Assembly (NCBI GenBank): GCA_026168455.1
Contig: CM047431.1
Location: 10,761,703 to 10,825,702 of the forward strand
DNA: 64,000 nt
Direction of reading: 5' to 3'
Source: Theocolax elegans
Lineage: Eukaryota > Arthropoda > Insecta > Hymenoptera > Cerocephalidae
In this document: in pieces, positions 49,168 through 59,556 of the stretch
How the letters are laid out: every line of letters starts with the position of its first letter
Numbering within the stretch: the stretch's first letter is position 1
Program-made: the position numbers and the translations under genes
The notes under the pieces: generated by a model
Told to the model about the DNA's origin: nothing
What the model saw: only the letters and a program-made list of their open reading frames with translations
Database searches by the model: none

Positions 49168-49832
49168 TCGTAATCAATAATCAAACTCGTACTCGGATAT
49201 TGATTACATATGAATTTTATTCAAGTTAAAGAAATATAAATACAGTTTAACATAGGACAAAGATTTAACAAAAGCCGTATATAGGCCGCGTGAGGTCTCG
49301 CGACGAGGTGTAACCACCGGGGTTACTCGCACTTTCTCTCTTTCTAGCACGCGTACAGCGGCTCGCGAGCGGTGCACCACGTACCTTAAATCTCGATTCT
49401 CCCCGTCAATGAGTTCGACTTCGCCTGTTTCCCCTCTCTCCGTCGGGCTCTCGCGCGCGGCAACTTCGCCGTCCTCGCAGGTTTCTGGGAGTCGCTGGAG
49501 CTGTGCACTTAACACCAGCACGCTCACTCCACCGAGTCACTCACTCTTCACGGCGCGAAACCCAGAACCCGAGCAAGAATCCGTGTTAACGATAATTGTT
49601 TTTCACTTGCCCCGAATTCGCAAGGAAGGCGTTACCGGCGACGTGTCTATCTACGATGACTCGCATAAACTCTCTATACTCTCCTCAGTCAGCTTGAGCA
49701 TCGGACCATTATTAGTCCTTACGCGGCTTACGCGCGGGCTTTCCCGATCACCTACGAGCTTTTCCGATCGTCACTCGCGCTCGTTGTAAGGTATAGCTTC
49801 ATACGCATAAGAGTATGTAGCTTACCGTTACA
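49168..49832 (-). repeat. Gypsy 5' LTR, inner end deleted, copy A
   Basis: Starts TAATCAATAATCAAACTCG at the deletion joint and ends CTTACCGTTACA. It matches 44467-45054 except for an extra about 72-bp segment (CGCTCACTCCACCGAGTCAC and on) around 49521-49590. The repeated copy lies at 50955-51619. Confidence 0.88.
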
Positions 49833-49841
49833 ATATATATA

Positions 49842-50639
49842 TGGGCTATTTCACGTCAAGTGGTACGATGAAAATTTTAAATCGCTCCAAAATTTGAAAA
49901 CAGGCTAGAAATATCTTCCAGAAGATAGAAAAAAATTTTTAGGTGTTAAAAATAATTTGCCTAAGAGTTATTCCACCATGAAAAATGGAAATTTTTCAAT
50001 TTTTTGGAAAAATTTCTATTTTCAAAGCCATTTATCTCAAAATCTATTGATTTTTTTGAAAAAACATTACAAACAACTTTTGTTCAAAATAATCTTTAGA
50101 ACTTATTTACCTGGGTTACAATTCTTAATTTTAAAATCTCGAAGAGATAGAACGCCCGGAAATATTGAATATCAAAAAAAGGCGACCACGCCACAATCGA
50201 TTTGGATCTAACACCGCTCAAAAGATCACATTTTTCGAGAGCTTTCGAATGGCGATGGTTAGATTATTGGCCAAGACCGCTGGTGTAAGTTATGCCCTAA
50301 AATACATGAAAATTAGTGATTTTATGAGGTTATGGGGTATAACTTACACCAGCGGTCTTGGCCAATAATCTAACCACCGCCATTCGACAGCTCTCGAAAA
50401 ATGTGATCTTTTGAGCGGTGTTAGATCAAAATCGATTGTGGCGTGGTCGCCTTTTTTGATATTCAATATTTCCAGGCGTTCTATCTCTTCGAGATTTTAA
50501 AATTAAAAATTGTAACCCAGGTAAATAAGTTCTAAAGATTATTTTGAACAAAAGTTGTTTGTAATGTTTTTTCAAAAAAATCAATAGATTTTGAGATAAA
50601 TGGCTTTGAAAATAGAAATTTTTCTAAAAAATTGCAAAA
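49842..50639. mobile_element. Palindromic element, truncated copy
   Basis: Left arm and centre complete, right arm cut at 50639 by the joint of tandem duplication 3. It starts TGGGCTATTTCACGTCAAG right beside the gypsy LTR end, separated only by a short (TA)n. Confidence 0.9.
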
Positions 50640-50935
50640 TTTCCCTTATTGCAGTCAGGGCAATGGCGGCGGAAATACGCAAGCTTACCGCACCCATTGC
50701 AGGAAATCGGTTTGCTCGGATCGAAGGGCGTCCTGCTTGGCCCTCCTTCCGCGCTCTTTCCGCCGCGGGGCTTCTCGTATTGGCCCCTCTGCTCTCCGGG
50801 CCGGTTCGGCGGTTTCTTTTTCTGAGCAAACCGCCGTCCACTCTTGGGACTTCCTGGTTTGCTACTCCCGGCTGCGCTCCCGTTCTCACTTGGTAGCAGT
50901 TTCTTCAGCTGGTTGAGAATCGCGTCCAGCTCCAC
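50640..50935 (-). pseudogene. gag: Gypsy gag zinc-motif part, copy B
   Basis: Duplicate of the 48834-49148 frame, 103 residues, ending in palindrome sequence (CNKGNFAIF at the C-terminus) rather than in the pol region. It is cut off from any downstream pol. Confidence 0.85.
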
Positions 50936-50954
50936 CTGCCGGTGGTGGAATTAA

Positions 50955-51619
50955 TCGTAATCAATAATCAAACTCGTACTCGGATATTGATTACATATGA
51001 ATTTTATTCAAGTTAAAGAAATATAAATACAGTTTAACATAGGACAAAGATTTAACAAAAGCCGTATATAGGCCGCGTGAGGTCTCGCGACGAGGTGTAA
51101 CCACCGGGGTTACTCGCACTTTCTCTCTTTCTAGCACGCGTACAGCGGCTCGCGAGCGGTGCACCACGTACCTTAAATCTCGATTCTCCCCGTCAATGAG
51201 TTCGACTTCGCCTGTTTCCCCTCTCTCCGTCGGGCTCTCGCGCGCGGCAACTTCGCCGTCCTCGCAGGTTTCTGGGAGTCGCTGGAGCTGTGCACTTAAC
51301 ACCAGCACGCTCACTCCACCGAGTCACTCACTCTTCACGGCGCGAAACCCAGAACCCGAGCAAGAATCCGTGTTAACGATAATTGTTTTTCACTTGCCCC
51401 GAATTCGCAAGGAAGGCGTTACCGGCGACGTGTCTATCTACGATGACTCGCATAAACTCTCTATACTCTCCTCAGTCAGCTTGAGCATCGGACCATTATT
51501 AGTCCTTACGCGGCTTACGCGCGGGCTTTCCCGATCACCTACGAGCTTTTCCGATCGTCACTCGCGCTCGTTGTAAGGTATAGCTTCATACGCATAAGAG
51601 TATGTAGCTTACCGTTACA
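50955..51619 (-). repeat. Gypsy 5' LTR, copy B
   Basis: Copy of 49168-49832 made by tandem duplication 3, with the same inner deletion joint and the same CTTACCGTTACA end. Confidence 0.9.
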
Positions 51620-51628
51620 ATATATATA

Positions 51629-52577
51629 TGGGCTATTTCACGTCAAGTGGTACGATGAAAATTTTAAATCGCTCCAAAATTTGAAAACAGGCTAGAAATA
51701 TCTTCCAGAAGATAGAAAAAAATTTTTAGGTGTTAAAAATAATTTGCCTAAGAGTTATTCCACCATGAAAAATGGAAATTTTTCAATTTTTTGGAAAAAT
51801 TTCTATTTTCAAAGCCATTTATCTCAAAATCTATTGATTTTTTTGAAAAAACATTACAAACAACTTTTGTTCAAAATAATCTTTAGAACTTATTTACCTG
51901 GGTTACAATTCTTAATTTTAAAATCTCGAAGAGATAGAACGCCCGGAAATATTGAATATCAAAAAAAGGCGACCACGCCACAATCGATTTGGATCTAACA
52001 CCGCTCAAAAGATCACATTTTTCGAGAGCTTTCGAATGGCGATGGTTAGATTATTGGCCAAGACCGCTGGTGTAAGTTATGCCCTAAAATACATGAAAAT
52101 TAGTGATTTTATGAGGTTATGGGGTATAACTTACACCAGCGGTCTTGGCCAATAATCTAACCACCGCCATTCGACAGCTCTCGAAAAATGTGATCTTTTG
52201 AGCGGTGTTAGATCAAAATCGATTGTGGCGTGGTCGCCTTTTTTTGATATTCAATATTTCCAGGCGTTCTATCTCTTCGAGATTTTAAAATTAAAAATTG
52301 TAACCCAGGTAAATAAGTTCTAAAGATTATTTTGAACAAAAGTTGTTTGTAATGTTTTTTCAAAAAAATCAATAGATTTTGAGATAAATGGCTTTGAAAA
52401 TAGAAATTTTTCTAAAAAATTGCAAAATTTCCATTTTTTATGGTGGAATAACTCTCAGACAAATTATTTTTAACACTTAAAAATTTTTTTCTATCTTCTG
52501 AAAGATATTTCCAGCCTGTTTTCAAATTTTGGAGCGATTTAAAATTTTCATCGTACCACTTGACGTGAAATAGCCCA
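51629..52577. mobile_element. 949-bp palindromic (fold-back) element
   Basis: TGGGCTATTTCACGTCAAGT at the left is mirrored by ACTTGACGTGAAATAGCCCA at the right, and the pairing continues through both arms (each about 450 bp) to GGTGTAAGTTAT/ATAACTTACACC around a centre near 52103. The unpaired centre is about 40 nt. (TA)n lies on both sides, so a TA target is possible. No protein is encoded; open frames of 84 and 67 codons lie in the left arm and centre and have no motif. It could form a very long hairpin RNA. Confidence 0.93.
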
Positions 52578-53488
52578 TATATATATATATACTACACATT
52601 TAATATACATATACTTCAAATTTTTTTTTCAAGAATAGATAATATATGTATTTATTCTGTGCGCAAAAAAAAGTTATGAGTATAACTTGAAAGAATGTTT
52701 ATTAGTTTACTCATTCTTGATAAAATAAAACTCATAAACTTTTTAAATGTGTAATCAATTATAATAATGGACCTATAATTCAATGTAATGCTTTAAATGT
52801 AGATGCAAAATTTTTTGATGGTAAAATAAATAATACTCATGTATAACATACACTTTTCCAAAGATCCATATGTGATATATACAATAGGTTAAAAATTAAA
52901 TACGTTAATTATTGCATTTTTAAGATAATTCTATTATAAACAGTAAGAAAGTTTTATTACTCTAAAAGTACAAATATTAATGACATACAACTTTTGGCGA
53001 TGATCCTTCGTCATTAAATAAATTCATTTTAGGAGGTGAAGTTCTATTTAGATCCGTTTAAAATAATCCAAAATTTTAATAAGTATTTACTAATTACTAC
53101 AATTTAGCAAGTATATGCACTTTACTATTTTTGGTAAGTTAATTTTTCATTAACATTTATAATTATTAAAATATAAATTTAAGCTTTATAGGAATTCTTA
53201 TAGTTTAAAATTTACAGTTAACATTTAATATGTCTCTATTTTTTTTATTATTTTTATTCTGATTTCATTACACTAAATTTTGGTAAAAATTTTGATTGTA
53301 AATTGTAATCGTATATAAAAAAAAAATTAAATTTTTGGTATAAAAGCCAATACACTATAGCAATACCTACAAGGTGTTGCGTGAATCTGTTTAATTTTTG
53401 AGGTGTCCATGGTCGTGAAAAAATAATACAATTTAAAACATTATTTTAAACAAATTAAATCTTTTTCGGAATTAAAAATAGGGGGTTG
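52578..53488. other. AT-rich sequence without recognised genes
   Basis: Only A/T-rich sequence with short homopolymers. Possibly the body of the element whose end lies at 53524, but I see no coding or 5' end. Confidence 0.35.
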
Positions 53489-53524
53489 GCGCGCAAAGCG
53501 CGCAGGGGGGCGACGCCCCCCTAG
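53489..53524 (+). repeat. Double GC hairpin followed by CTAG (Helitron-like 3' end)
   Basis: In an AT-rich setting, GCGCGCAAAGCGCGC (53489-53503) and GGGGGGCGACGCCCCCC (53505-53521) form two short hairpins, and the second runs directly into CTAG followed by T. Helitron 3' ends have a hairpin a few bases before CTRR and insert next to T. The spacing here is shorter than usual, and no helicase or 5' TC end was found. Confidence 0.4.
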
Positions 53525-54230
53525 TATATAAATATATATATATATATATATATTTGGGTACTTAAGGTATATTCTTTTCGGCTATCTACACGCTTGTAAT
53601 ATTCGTAAAGGCAAACCTGATATTTTATATTATTTCAATTACTGAACTCACCGTTTTCTCTTACAACAATTATTATTTACGGTTTAAATTGTAATTTATT
53701 AACAATAATTCATGTTTTCAACGACAACAATTTTTAATTAAATCTGCATTCATTTATAATAAGATAACCTTGTGTATATTTCATTCTATAATGTGTTAAC
53801 GTGTTGGCCGTACAATTGTTTATTTAATCAAAATTAAAATCGTTATTTTACTTAAATAATTTTATGCAATTGTTTATAAAATAGTGTAATTTTATGTTTG
53901 TTTTTGCCCATTAAAAAGCTATAAGAATTGAGTTACACGTGTTTATTTAAAGGAAAACAGCATATTATGATGTTAACATATTTAAATAAATAATGCATGA
54001 TTAATACGAAATAAAGCATATATTATTTTATTTATCCCACATTATATCCTACATTTCTATTCACAAAATAACTTCGCTCGCTACTCCCGGCGACGTAAGG
54101 CTGGTCCTACTCAAACAAAAGCGAAAGGAACGCGAATGGTTTATTAACCATTTGCCTTCTTGTAACATTTTTTATTGTAGTTGGTACAAGTCTGGACGTG
54201 ACAGATTGTATTAATTATTATATTAAAATT
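53525..54230 (+). other. Region expected to hold the gypsy 5' LTR
   Basis: Lies just upstream of a clear primer-binding site, so its right end should be the 5' LTR. I could not find the matching 3' LTR sequence downstream, so the LTR start cannot be placed. A (TA)n tract occupies about 53525-53552; AATAAA-like words occur near 53990-54015. Confidence 0.4.
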
Positions 54231-54248
54231 TGGTGCATCGGCCGGGAA
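54231..54248 (+). promoter_or_regulatory. Primer-binding site complementary to tRNA-Gly 3' end
   Basis: TGGTGCATCGGCCGGGAA is an 18-nt complement of the 3' end of animal tRNA-Gly(GCC) as I know it (ending TTCCCGGCCGATGCA plus CCA). It sits just before gag, at the place where minus-strand cDNA synthesis would start. Confidence 0.8.
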
Positions 54249-54291
54249 ACTCATATTTTTGAGAGAAAAATAAAGAGATTAAAGGAATAAT

Positions 54292-54761
54292 GTGTTTAGA
54301 AATAAAATGTCAGGTTTGCCTAAAAATACTGATTGTTATGTAAATAAACAAAGAAACACGAGTTTAGAATTTTCTATGAATGATACGTTATTAAATTTAT
54401 ACAAAGAAAAAGTTCAGACTCTCGATACTCTCGATTTAACTAAAACTCTTAGGGAAACAGAGCAAAATTTGTCAAAGAAATAAATTATTTAAAGGATAGA
54501 CTAGAAAAAAGTGCAGCAAATATTTCATTATCTATAAAAATACCTCGCGATTTTGAATATAGAGACCCTTTTTTTTCAACTGATCTTTCTATTTCCGAAG
54601 TTAGTGAAGACGAGCAAGAAGACACAATAATTACTCCCACGCGCGTAAATCATTTTAGCTTAAAGCCCGCTGTTTTGAAATAAGAGGAACAAAAACAACC
54701 TATCGCGAACAATCTTATAAATTTTAGTACACCAGCTTCAATTTATCGTTCATATGAACCA
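54292..54761 (+). pseudogene. gag: Gypsy gag N-terminal part, with one shift and one stop
   Basis: The frame opens MFRNKMSGLPKNTDCYVNKQ at 54292 and shifts near 54475 (reading continues as YLKDRLEKSAANISLSIKIP). A single in-frame TAA near 54682 lies before the long gag frame. Start choice follows the primer site by about 45 nt; the second Met (54307) is an equally good candidate. Confidence 0.65.
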
Positions 54762-56228
54762 TTGATTTTAACACCGGAGAACGTCATAAGCTCGGTAAGA
54801 AAACGGCTCGCGACTGAAGTAAAAAAAGAGTTGTTAGATTATTATCTCGAGGAACCTAAAATCATAGAAAGTTTACAAGCAAGTGTAAAACAAGGGCTAC
54901 CTTTTCAAGGTATCATAAATAAGATTAAAGGCGCGTTAAATATTTTTTCTGCTTCGATCGAAAAAGAGGCTGAAGATGCAAAGGCATTAGTGGCAGACAC
55001 AGCAAAATTATTCGACGATAAACTAATTCAAAGCGCGACAGATTTTACAATTCCCTTCGATAATCAATTAATTAAAAGATCACCCGAAAAAGCAACCTCT
55101 TCTAAGTTTAAAGACGAATTATTTAATAAAATTAACTTATACGAATTAAGAACAAACACCGGAACAAAACCAAAAAAATTAGATAGGAATGAAGTTAAAA
55201 AACAAATTAATAATAAAACAATGACGTCTCAAATTCGAGGTTTATCGCTAAAGGACGATTTAGATTTAATACCGCGGTTTAACGGTCATAATATAAATTT
55301 ATCGCAATTTTTGGACGGATGCAATGAAGCAAAAGATATTTTACCGTCGGAGTACGAGAAAGAATTAACAAAACTTATTCGAATGCGTTTATATGGGGAA
55401 GCTTTAACTTGTGCGCGCGGAGAAAATTTTAATTCTATCAAAGAGATATCCGATTTTTTCGAAAACACCTTCGGATCAATAAAAACATATTACGAGTGGA
55501 CGAAAGACCTTGCTAAATTAAAACAGAAAAACAATGAGACAGTCGTTGGTTATTTTAATCGGTTACAAGAAGGACGAGTTGCGATAGCAGATCATTTTAT
55601 GCTTAAACTAAGGCGAGATTGTTTAAAATTCTTTTTAAAAGGGCTTCGTTGGGAAATTCGTGCGCGTTTAGGGACTTCAATTTCTATAAAACAGGCTCGT
55701 GAACATGCGCTCGAGGTGGAGCTCGAGTTCGCTTGTAGCGTCTTGGACGAGGAGACGCCGAGCCGAGAAGAAGCTCGTTCTCGTTTAACTCGAGAAACGC
55801 GTAAAGTAAACTATATTTCGAATAACTCTCCGATCGTATGTCAATACTGTTCTAAAACTGGTCATGGAGCCAAAAAATGTTTCAAATTCGCACGAAGTTT
55901 TGCGGAAAAATTTGCCGATAATAACAACCGACGCAATCCCATAAACAGTTCTTATAGCCCACAAAGTCGCCCGGATAACTGTCGTAATTATAACAGGCCA
56001 AATTTACAATTTGGTGGTTGGAACGAGAATCAAAATCAGACGGAATTTTTACCAAATAGAGATAGAGATAAAAATGATTCCTTTGTTCGTTATAATAATA
56101 ATAAATATTCATCGCAGCAATTTAACAAAATCGGGGAAATAATTCTGGGACTCGCGATATGCGCGAGCCGGTTAATTCAACTTCCCAAGAATCACGATAT
56201 ATTAATAACGAATCGAATAACAATATAA
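54762..56228 (+). CDS. gag: Gypsy Gag (capsid and first zinc knuckle)
   Basis: A 488-residue frame. A helical N-terminal part is followed by a capsid-like block (LIPRFNGHNINLSQFLDGCN, then TFGSIKTYYEWTKDLAKLKQ and VVGYFNRLQEGRVAIADHFM, FFLKGLRWEIRARLG), the pattern of retrotransposon gag proteins. CQYCSKTGHGAKKC near residue 367 is a CCHC knuckle. The last about 20 residues are out of frame because of a shift before the second knuckle. It would form the particle shell and bind element RNA. Confidence 0.88.
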   Translation: MILTPENVISSVRKRLATEVKKELLDYYLEEPKIIESLQASVKQGLPFQGIINKIKGALNIFSASIEKEAEDAKALVADTAKLFDDKLIQSATDFTIPFDNQLIKRSPEKATSSKFKDELFNKINLYELRTNTGTKPKKLDRNEVKKQINNKTMTSQIRGLSLKDDLDLIPRFNGHNINLSQFLDGCNEAKDILPSEYEKELTKLIRMRLYGEALTCARGENFNSIKEISDFFENTFGSIKTYYEWTKDLAKLKQKNNETVVGYFNRLQEGRVAIADHFMLKLRRDCLKFFLKGLRWEIRARLGTSISIKQAREHALEVELEFACSVLDEETPSREEARSRLTRETRKVNYISNNSPIVCQYCSKTGHGAKKCFKFARSFAEKFADNNNRRNPINSSYSPQSRPDNCRNYNRPNLQFGGWNENQNQTEFLPNRDRDKNDSFVRYNNNKYSSQQFNKIGEIILGLAICASRLIQLPKNHDILITNRITI

Positions 56229-56398
56229 GATCACCTGTTACTTGTTTCCATTGCGGAAAACCCGGTCACATAAACCGCGATTGTTATAAGTTACAAAGAG
56301 AAATAAGAGAAAGAAATCAAAATCAGGGAAACATCGATACTCTCTCTCTCCGAGAAGGGTCGAGAGAGAGGCTACGAATCAAATTCCCTCTACTTTGA
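56159..56398 (+). pseudogene. gag: Gypsy Gag end with second zinc knuckle
   Basis: CFHCGKPGHINRDC is a standard CX2CX4HX4C knuckle, reached after a one-base shift from the main gag frame around 56150. The frame runs through a Ser/Glu/Arg-rich tail and stops at 56398. Confidence 0.8.
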
Positions 56399-56461
56399 AT
56401 GCGGAAACCCGCTTAAACGTCCCCTCCGCACCGCGAAAATAAATTTAAGCCAACAAAGTTC

Positions 56462-56816
56462 AGCCGCGGTCGAAATCCTCGATACCGGTCAGCTAAGACG
56501 TCCGTTAAAATTCTTGCTTGATGCAGGAGCATCGGTAAGTCTAATTAAAGAGTCAGAGGTAGACTCTCGCGTGAAAATTGACGAAAATGATATTATATTG
56601 TTAAAAGGCATAACTGACCATTCATTAACTACTCGTGGTAAAATTAGAATAGATTTTGAAGGATCTCCCGTGGAGCTCAATTTAATACATGATTCGTTCC
56701 CTGTACAACAAGACGGAATCTTAGGCACCGATTTTTTCCGTAGAAACCATGCAAAAATCAATTATTTGGAACAATATTTAGAATTTAACGGATTAATCCT
56801 CCTTTTGAAAATGTAA
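56462..56816 (+). CDS. pol: Gypsy aspartic protease
   Basis: Reading LKFLLDAGASVSLIKESEV has the retropepsin active site as DAG (usually DTG or DSG), followed by IRIDFEGSPVELNLIHDSFP and GILGTDFFRRNHAKINY, the ILGxDxL-like second conserved block. About 100 residues, the normal size. It is in a frame different from the knuckle, and a stop separates it from the RT frame. Confidence 0.8.
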
Positions 56817-56890
56817 ATAATACGCAAACGGATGAATCGATTTATATAACGGAGGAAATCGAAAATAATGATCGAAAGACAATACGATAT

Positions 56891-58294
56891 ATGACAAAAC
56901 CAAGGGAAAACAATGATTGTACGAACATGAAAAATTCAAGTTTTTATAATTATACCGATAGAGACTCAGAAACGTTAAGCGATTTTCAATTGCATGAAAA
57001 TGATGAAACGCTTATAAAATTTGACACAAACGAATCGTATGAAATCTACGAGCAAGAACAAAGAAATGACAGAAATCAAAATGGCAACGACAAAGACCTA
57101 TACAATCACAGTGAAAAAGAACAAGAGTTATATGACGATTATAAAAATGACGAAATACAATTACAAGAGATCGACGAGGAATCGGATCTAAAGAATAATA
57201 CATGTAAAGCACGTGAAAATTGTTATGGATTAATGAAGGAAGAACGATTACAAATAAATAATGAAAAAGCGCAGCCACGGGTGTGTGATGTGACTGAGCC
57301 ACGTATTAAAGAAAAATTTGATGGAGTTACTGAAAATTATGGTATTATTGAAGCACCATTGTTCGATAGGATGACTGAGAGTCCATCCTGTACTAATTAT
57401 GAAAACGAAGTTGACCTGAAGTATGATATTGAAAATGAAATAAAAAATGAAGAAAATTTATTGGATAAGACAGTTAATAATTGTCGAGTACAAATGGATT
57501 ATGAAATCGAGAAGGGCGATAAATGCGGACCTCGTGAAAATAAGGAAAATTTTGTTGACAAAAAGATGAATTGTCGAGTACAAATTGATTATGAAATCGA
57601 GGAAGGCGATAAATGCGGACTTCGTGAAAATAGAGAAGATTTTGTTATCGTGACAGAAACAAAGGCATCGTTTGCAAATCCAGCATTCATCGTGCGAAAG
57701 AAAGACGGAACTCCGCGCATGGTCATAGATTACCGTAAACTAAATAAAGTCACGAAACCGATGTTTTACCCGATACCTAACTTCGATGACTTCTTAGAAC
57801 AATTAAACGAGGCACAATTTTTCATTTCTCTTGATTTAGCGTGGGGTTATTTGCAAATGCTCTTGACCGAAGCGTCTAAAGAAAAGACAGCGTTTATAAC
57901 TAAAACCCAGATTGGTCAGTATGAAAGAGCGGTTTTTGGTTTAATGAATGCCCCGCGTTATTTTGCGAAATTGATGGAGCAGGTATTAGGTGTCGCGCGA
58001 AAGAAAGGCGTTGTCTTCCATTATTTCGACGATATTTTTATTTATGCCAATTCGTGGCCCGAATTGTTAGAAAATTTAAGTATTATTTTAAAATTGTTAA
58101 TTGAGGCGAATTTAACTTTAAATTTGAAGAAATGCCGATTTGGGATGCGTTATGTCGAGTATCTGGGTTATGTATTGGGTGACGGAAAACTACAACCAGG
58201 CGATCGGAAAATTCGTGCAATCGATAAATTTCGAACTCCGACAAATAAGCACGAGGAAAGGAGATTTCTTGGGTTAGCGAGTTTTTTTAGACGC
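56891..58294 (+). CDS. pol: Gypsy linker and reverse transcriptase
   Basis: The frame (492 residues as read to 58369; the last 25 belong to the inserted LTR) has an unusual acidic, Asn/Glu-rich linker of about 250 residues with a repeated unit at 57478-57650 (CRVQMDYEIEKGDKCG, CRVQIDYEIEEGDKCG). The RT follows: ETKASFANPAFIVRKKDGTP, MVIDYRKLNKVTKP, FISLDLAWGYLQMLL, FGLMNAPRYFAKLM and the catalytic HYFDDIFIYANS, then CRFGMRYVEYLGYVLGDG and ERRFLGLASFFRR. The start of the fingers domain is replaced by the linker, perhaps after a deletion. Confidence 0.88.
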
Positions 58295-59556
58295 TGTAAC
58301 GGGCCTGGATTTAGGTCCGTTTTTGCTGTTACTTTTCCTTCGTCTTCTTCTTTATTTTCACTTCATTGAGATAGCGCACTAGGTTTGGATTCGAAGTCTA
58401 AACCTCCTAGTGCGGTTACTCGTTTGAAAACTTTTTAAAGAAAAGTATTTTTATGTGTTCAACACCACGTCGTCTCACCATGGACTAGTGGATTTGAAAA
58501 TGTTAGTTTATTTGTTTCATGTATTCTTGTTGGTATCGCTTTTCTTCTTACGAAGGGAAGAAAAGTGGAGTGTGGATTTTTTTTACAATAAATAAATTTA
58601 TCCGTGACTTCTATTTAATTTTAAGAATTTATTGATTGGCTACGAAGGCCGATAATATGAATCGTACATGCTACATTGGCTTGTAGTTTAATAATAATCC
58701 ACGAATCGAGATTCGCTCCTTTTATATACTAAAGTCGCTTCTTGACCGTTTAACAGTTTTTTGCTTATTACCTAAGAACTATGTTATTTCTTCGCATTTG
58801 AAATTAATTTTTAAATCACAAATATTTTTATTCACTTATCCTATTTTTTAAATATTTATAATTCGTACAATTTATATAGTCTAAATTGATATGCATTTTT
58901 TCATCGTGCGCATTCTTTTAAAAATGTCTTATTTGAATTTGTTTTTTCATTATCTTAAGGTTATACAATTACTTTAATTTTTAATTATAAGAAGATTCTA
59001 TAATATCATGATATCCTACTTTTTATTAACAATTTAAATTTGTATTGTTAATAACATTTATGTTATTAACTTTTTAAATAATATTTCAACTTTAAAATTT
59101 ACAATAATGATAAACCTATCAGAAACTTTGATTTTTCTAGATTTTTATAATGCATTTACTTTTTTATATATTATTGAAATTTGCAAGTTTAATAAACATA
59201 AATAAATAATTAAACTTGCTGGTTGTTGCATATCATTCGAAGCGTTATTAATTATCCTAATTTTCTATTCTTATCAAATTTAATTAAGTATTGAATATAA
59301 ACTGTGATTAAATAATTAAATTTATCTAAACAAAGTATGACGTCGATTATACTTAAATGGTTCATTCGCGTGAACATACATTTGACTTATATACATATAT
59401 ATATATCTATTTACCATTTGAGATTACGATCTATTTATCGTCGATAGATAATCGTGTATTGATCGATGCTTATTAATGCGTTATCGACCGCGGTTATTTA
59501 AATATAATTACTATTTTTAATTGTTTGAATTTTTATTAAAAGTTGTGCCCGTTACA
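58295..59556. mobile_element. 1262-bp solo LTR in the RT of the gypsy element
   Basis: Runs from TGTAACGGGC to GCCCGTTACA (10-bp inverted ends) and is flanked by the 4-bp duplication ACGC (58291-58294, 59557-59560), as expected for a Ty3/gypsy-type integrase. The host reading is in phase across it. The body is AT-rich and non-coding. It shares the TGTAACGGG end with the LTR at 44164 but not clearly the body. Confidence 0.9.

Larger units (their letters stand above)
44164..49832 (-). mobile_element. Gypsy-type LTR retrotransposon, 5'-deleted
   Basis: Full LTR at the left (44164-45054), polypurine tract, then on the minus strand gag zinc motif, protease, RT, RNase H and integrase in Ty3/gypsy order, and a shortened 5' LTR (49168-49832). 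Flanks are (TA)n on both sides, compatible with an AT-rich target duplication but not decisive. The inner about 300 bp of the 5' LTR, the primer site and most of gag are deleted. Part of it (48853 onward) is duplicated in tandem. Confidence 0.88.
48853..50639. repeat. Tandem duplication 3, unit A (1787 bp)
   Basis: Runs from gag (TTTCCCTTATTGCAG) through the 5' LTR into the right arm of the palindrome. The next unit begins at 50640. The joint has microhomology TTTCC: GCAAAATTTCC in the palindrome against CGTTTCCC in gag. The units differ by about one nucleotide in a T run (near 50455 versus 52242) and a couple of substitutions. Confidence 0.93.
50640..52429. repeat. Tandem duplication 3, unit B (about 1790 bp)
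   Basis: Second unit with gag zinc motif (50640-50935), shortened 5' LTR (50955-51619) and palindrome. Here the palindrome continues past the unit edge (52430 onward) to its full right end, so unit B keeps the original right joint. Confidence 0.93.

Noticed and set aside
49957..50368. 84- and 67-codon frames repeated at 51744-52155
   Set aside because: They lie in the arm and centre of the palindrome and have no motif.
53489..53524. Bacterial Rho-independent terminator
   Set aside because: The hairpins are terminator-like, but the window is clearly eukaryotic and no gene precedes them.
57012..57302. 96-codon minus-strand frame
   Set aside because: Antisense of the acidic gypsy linker.
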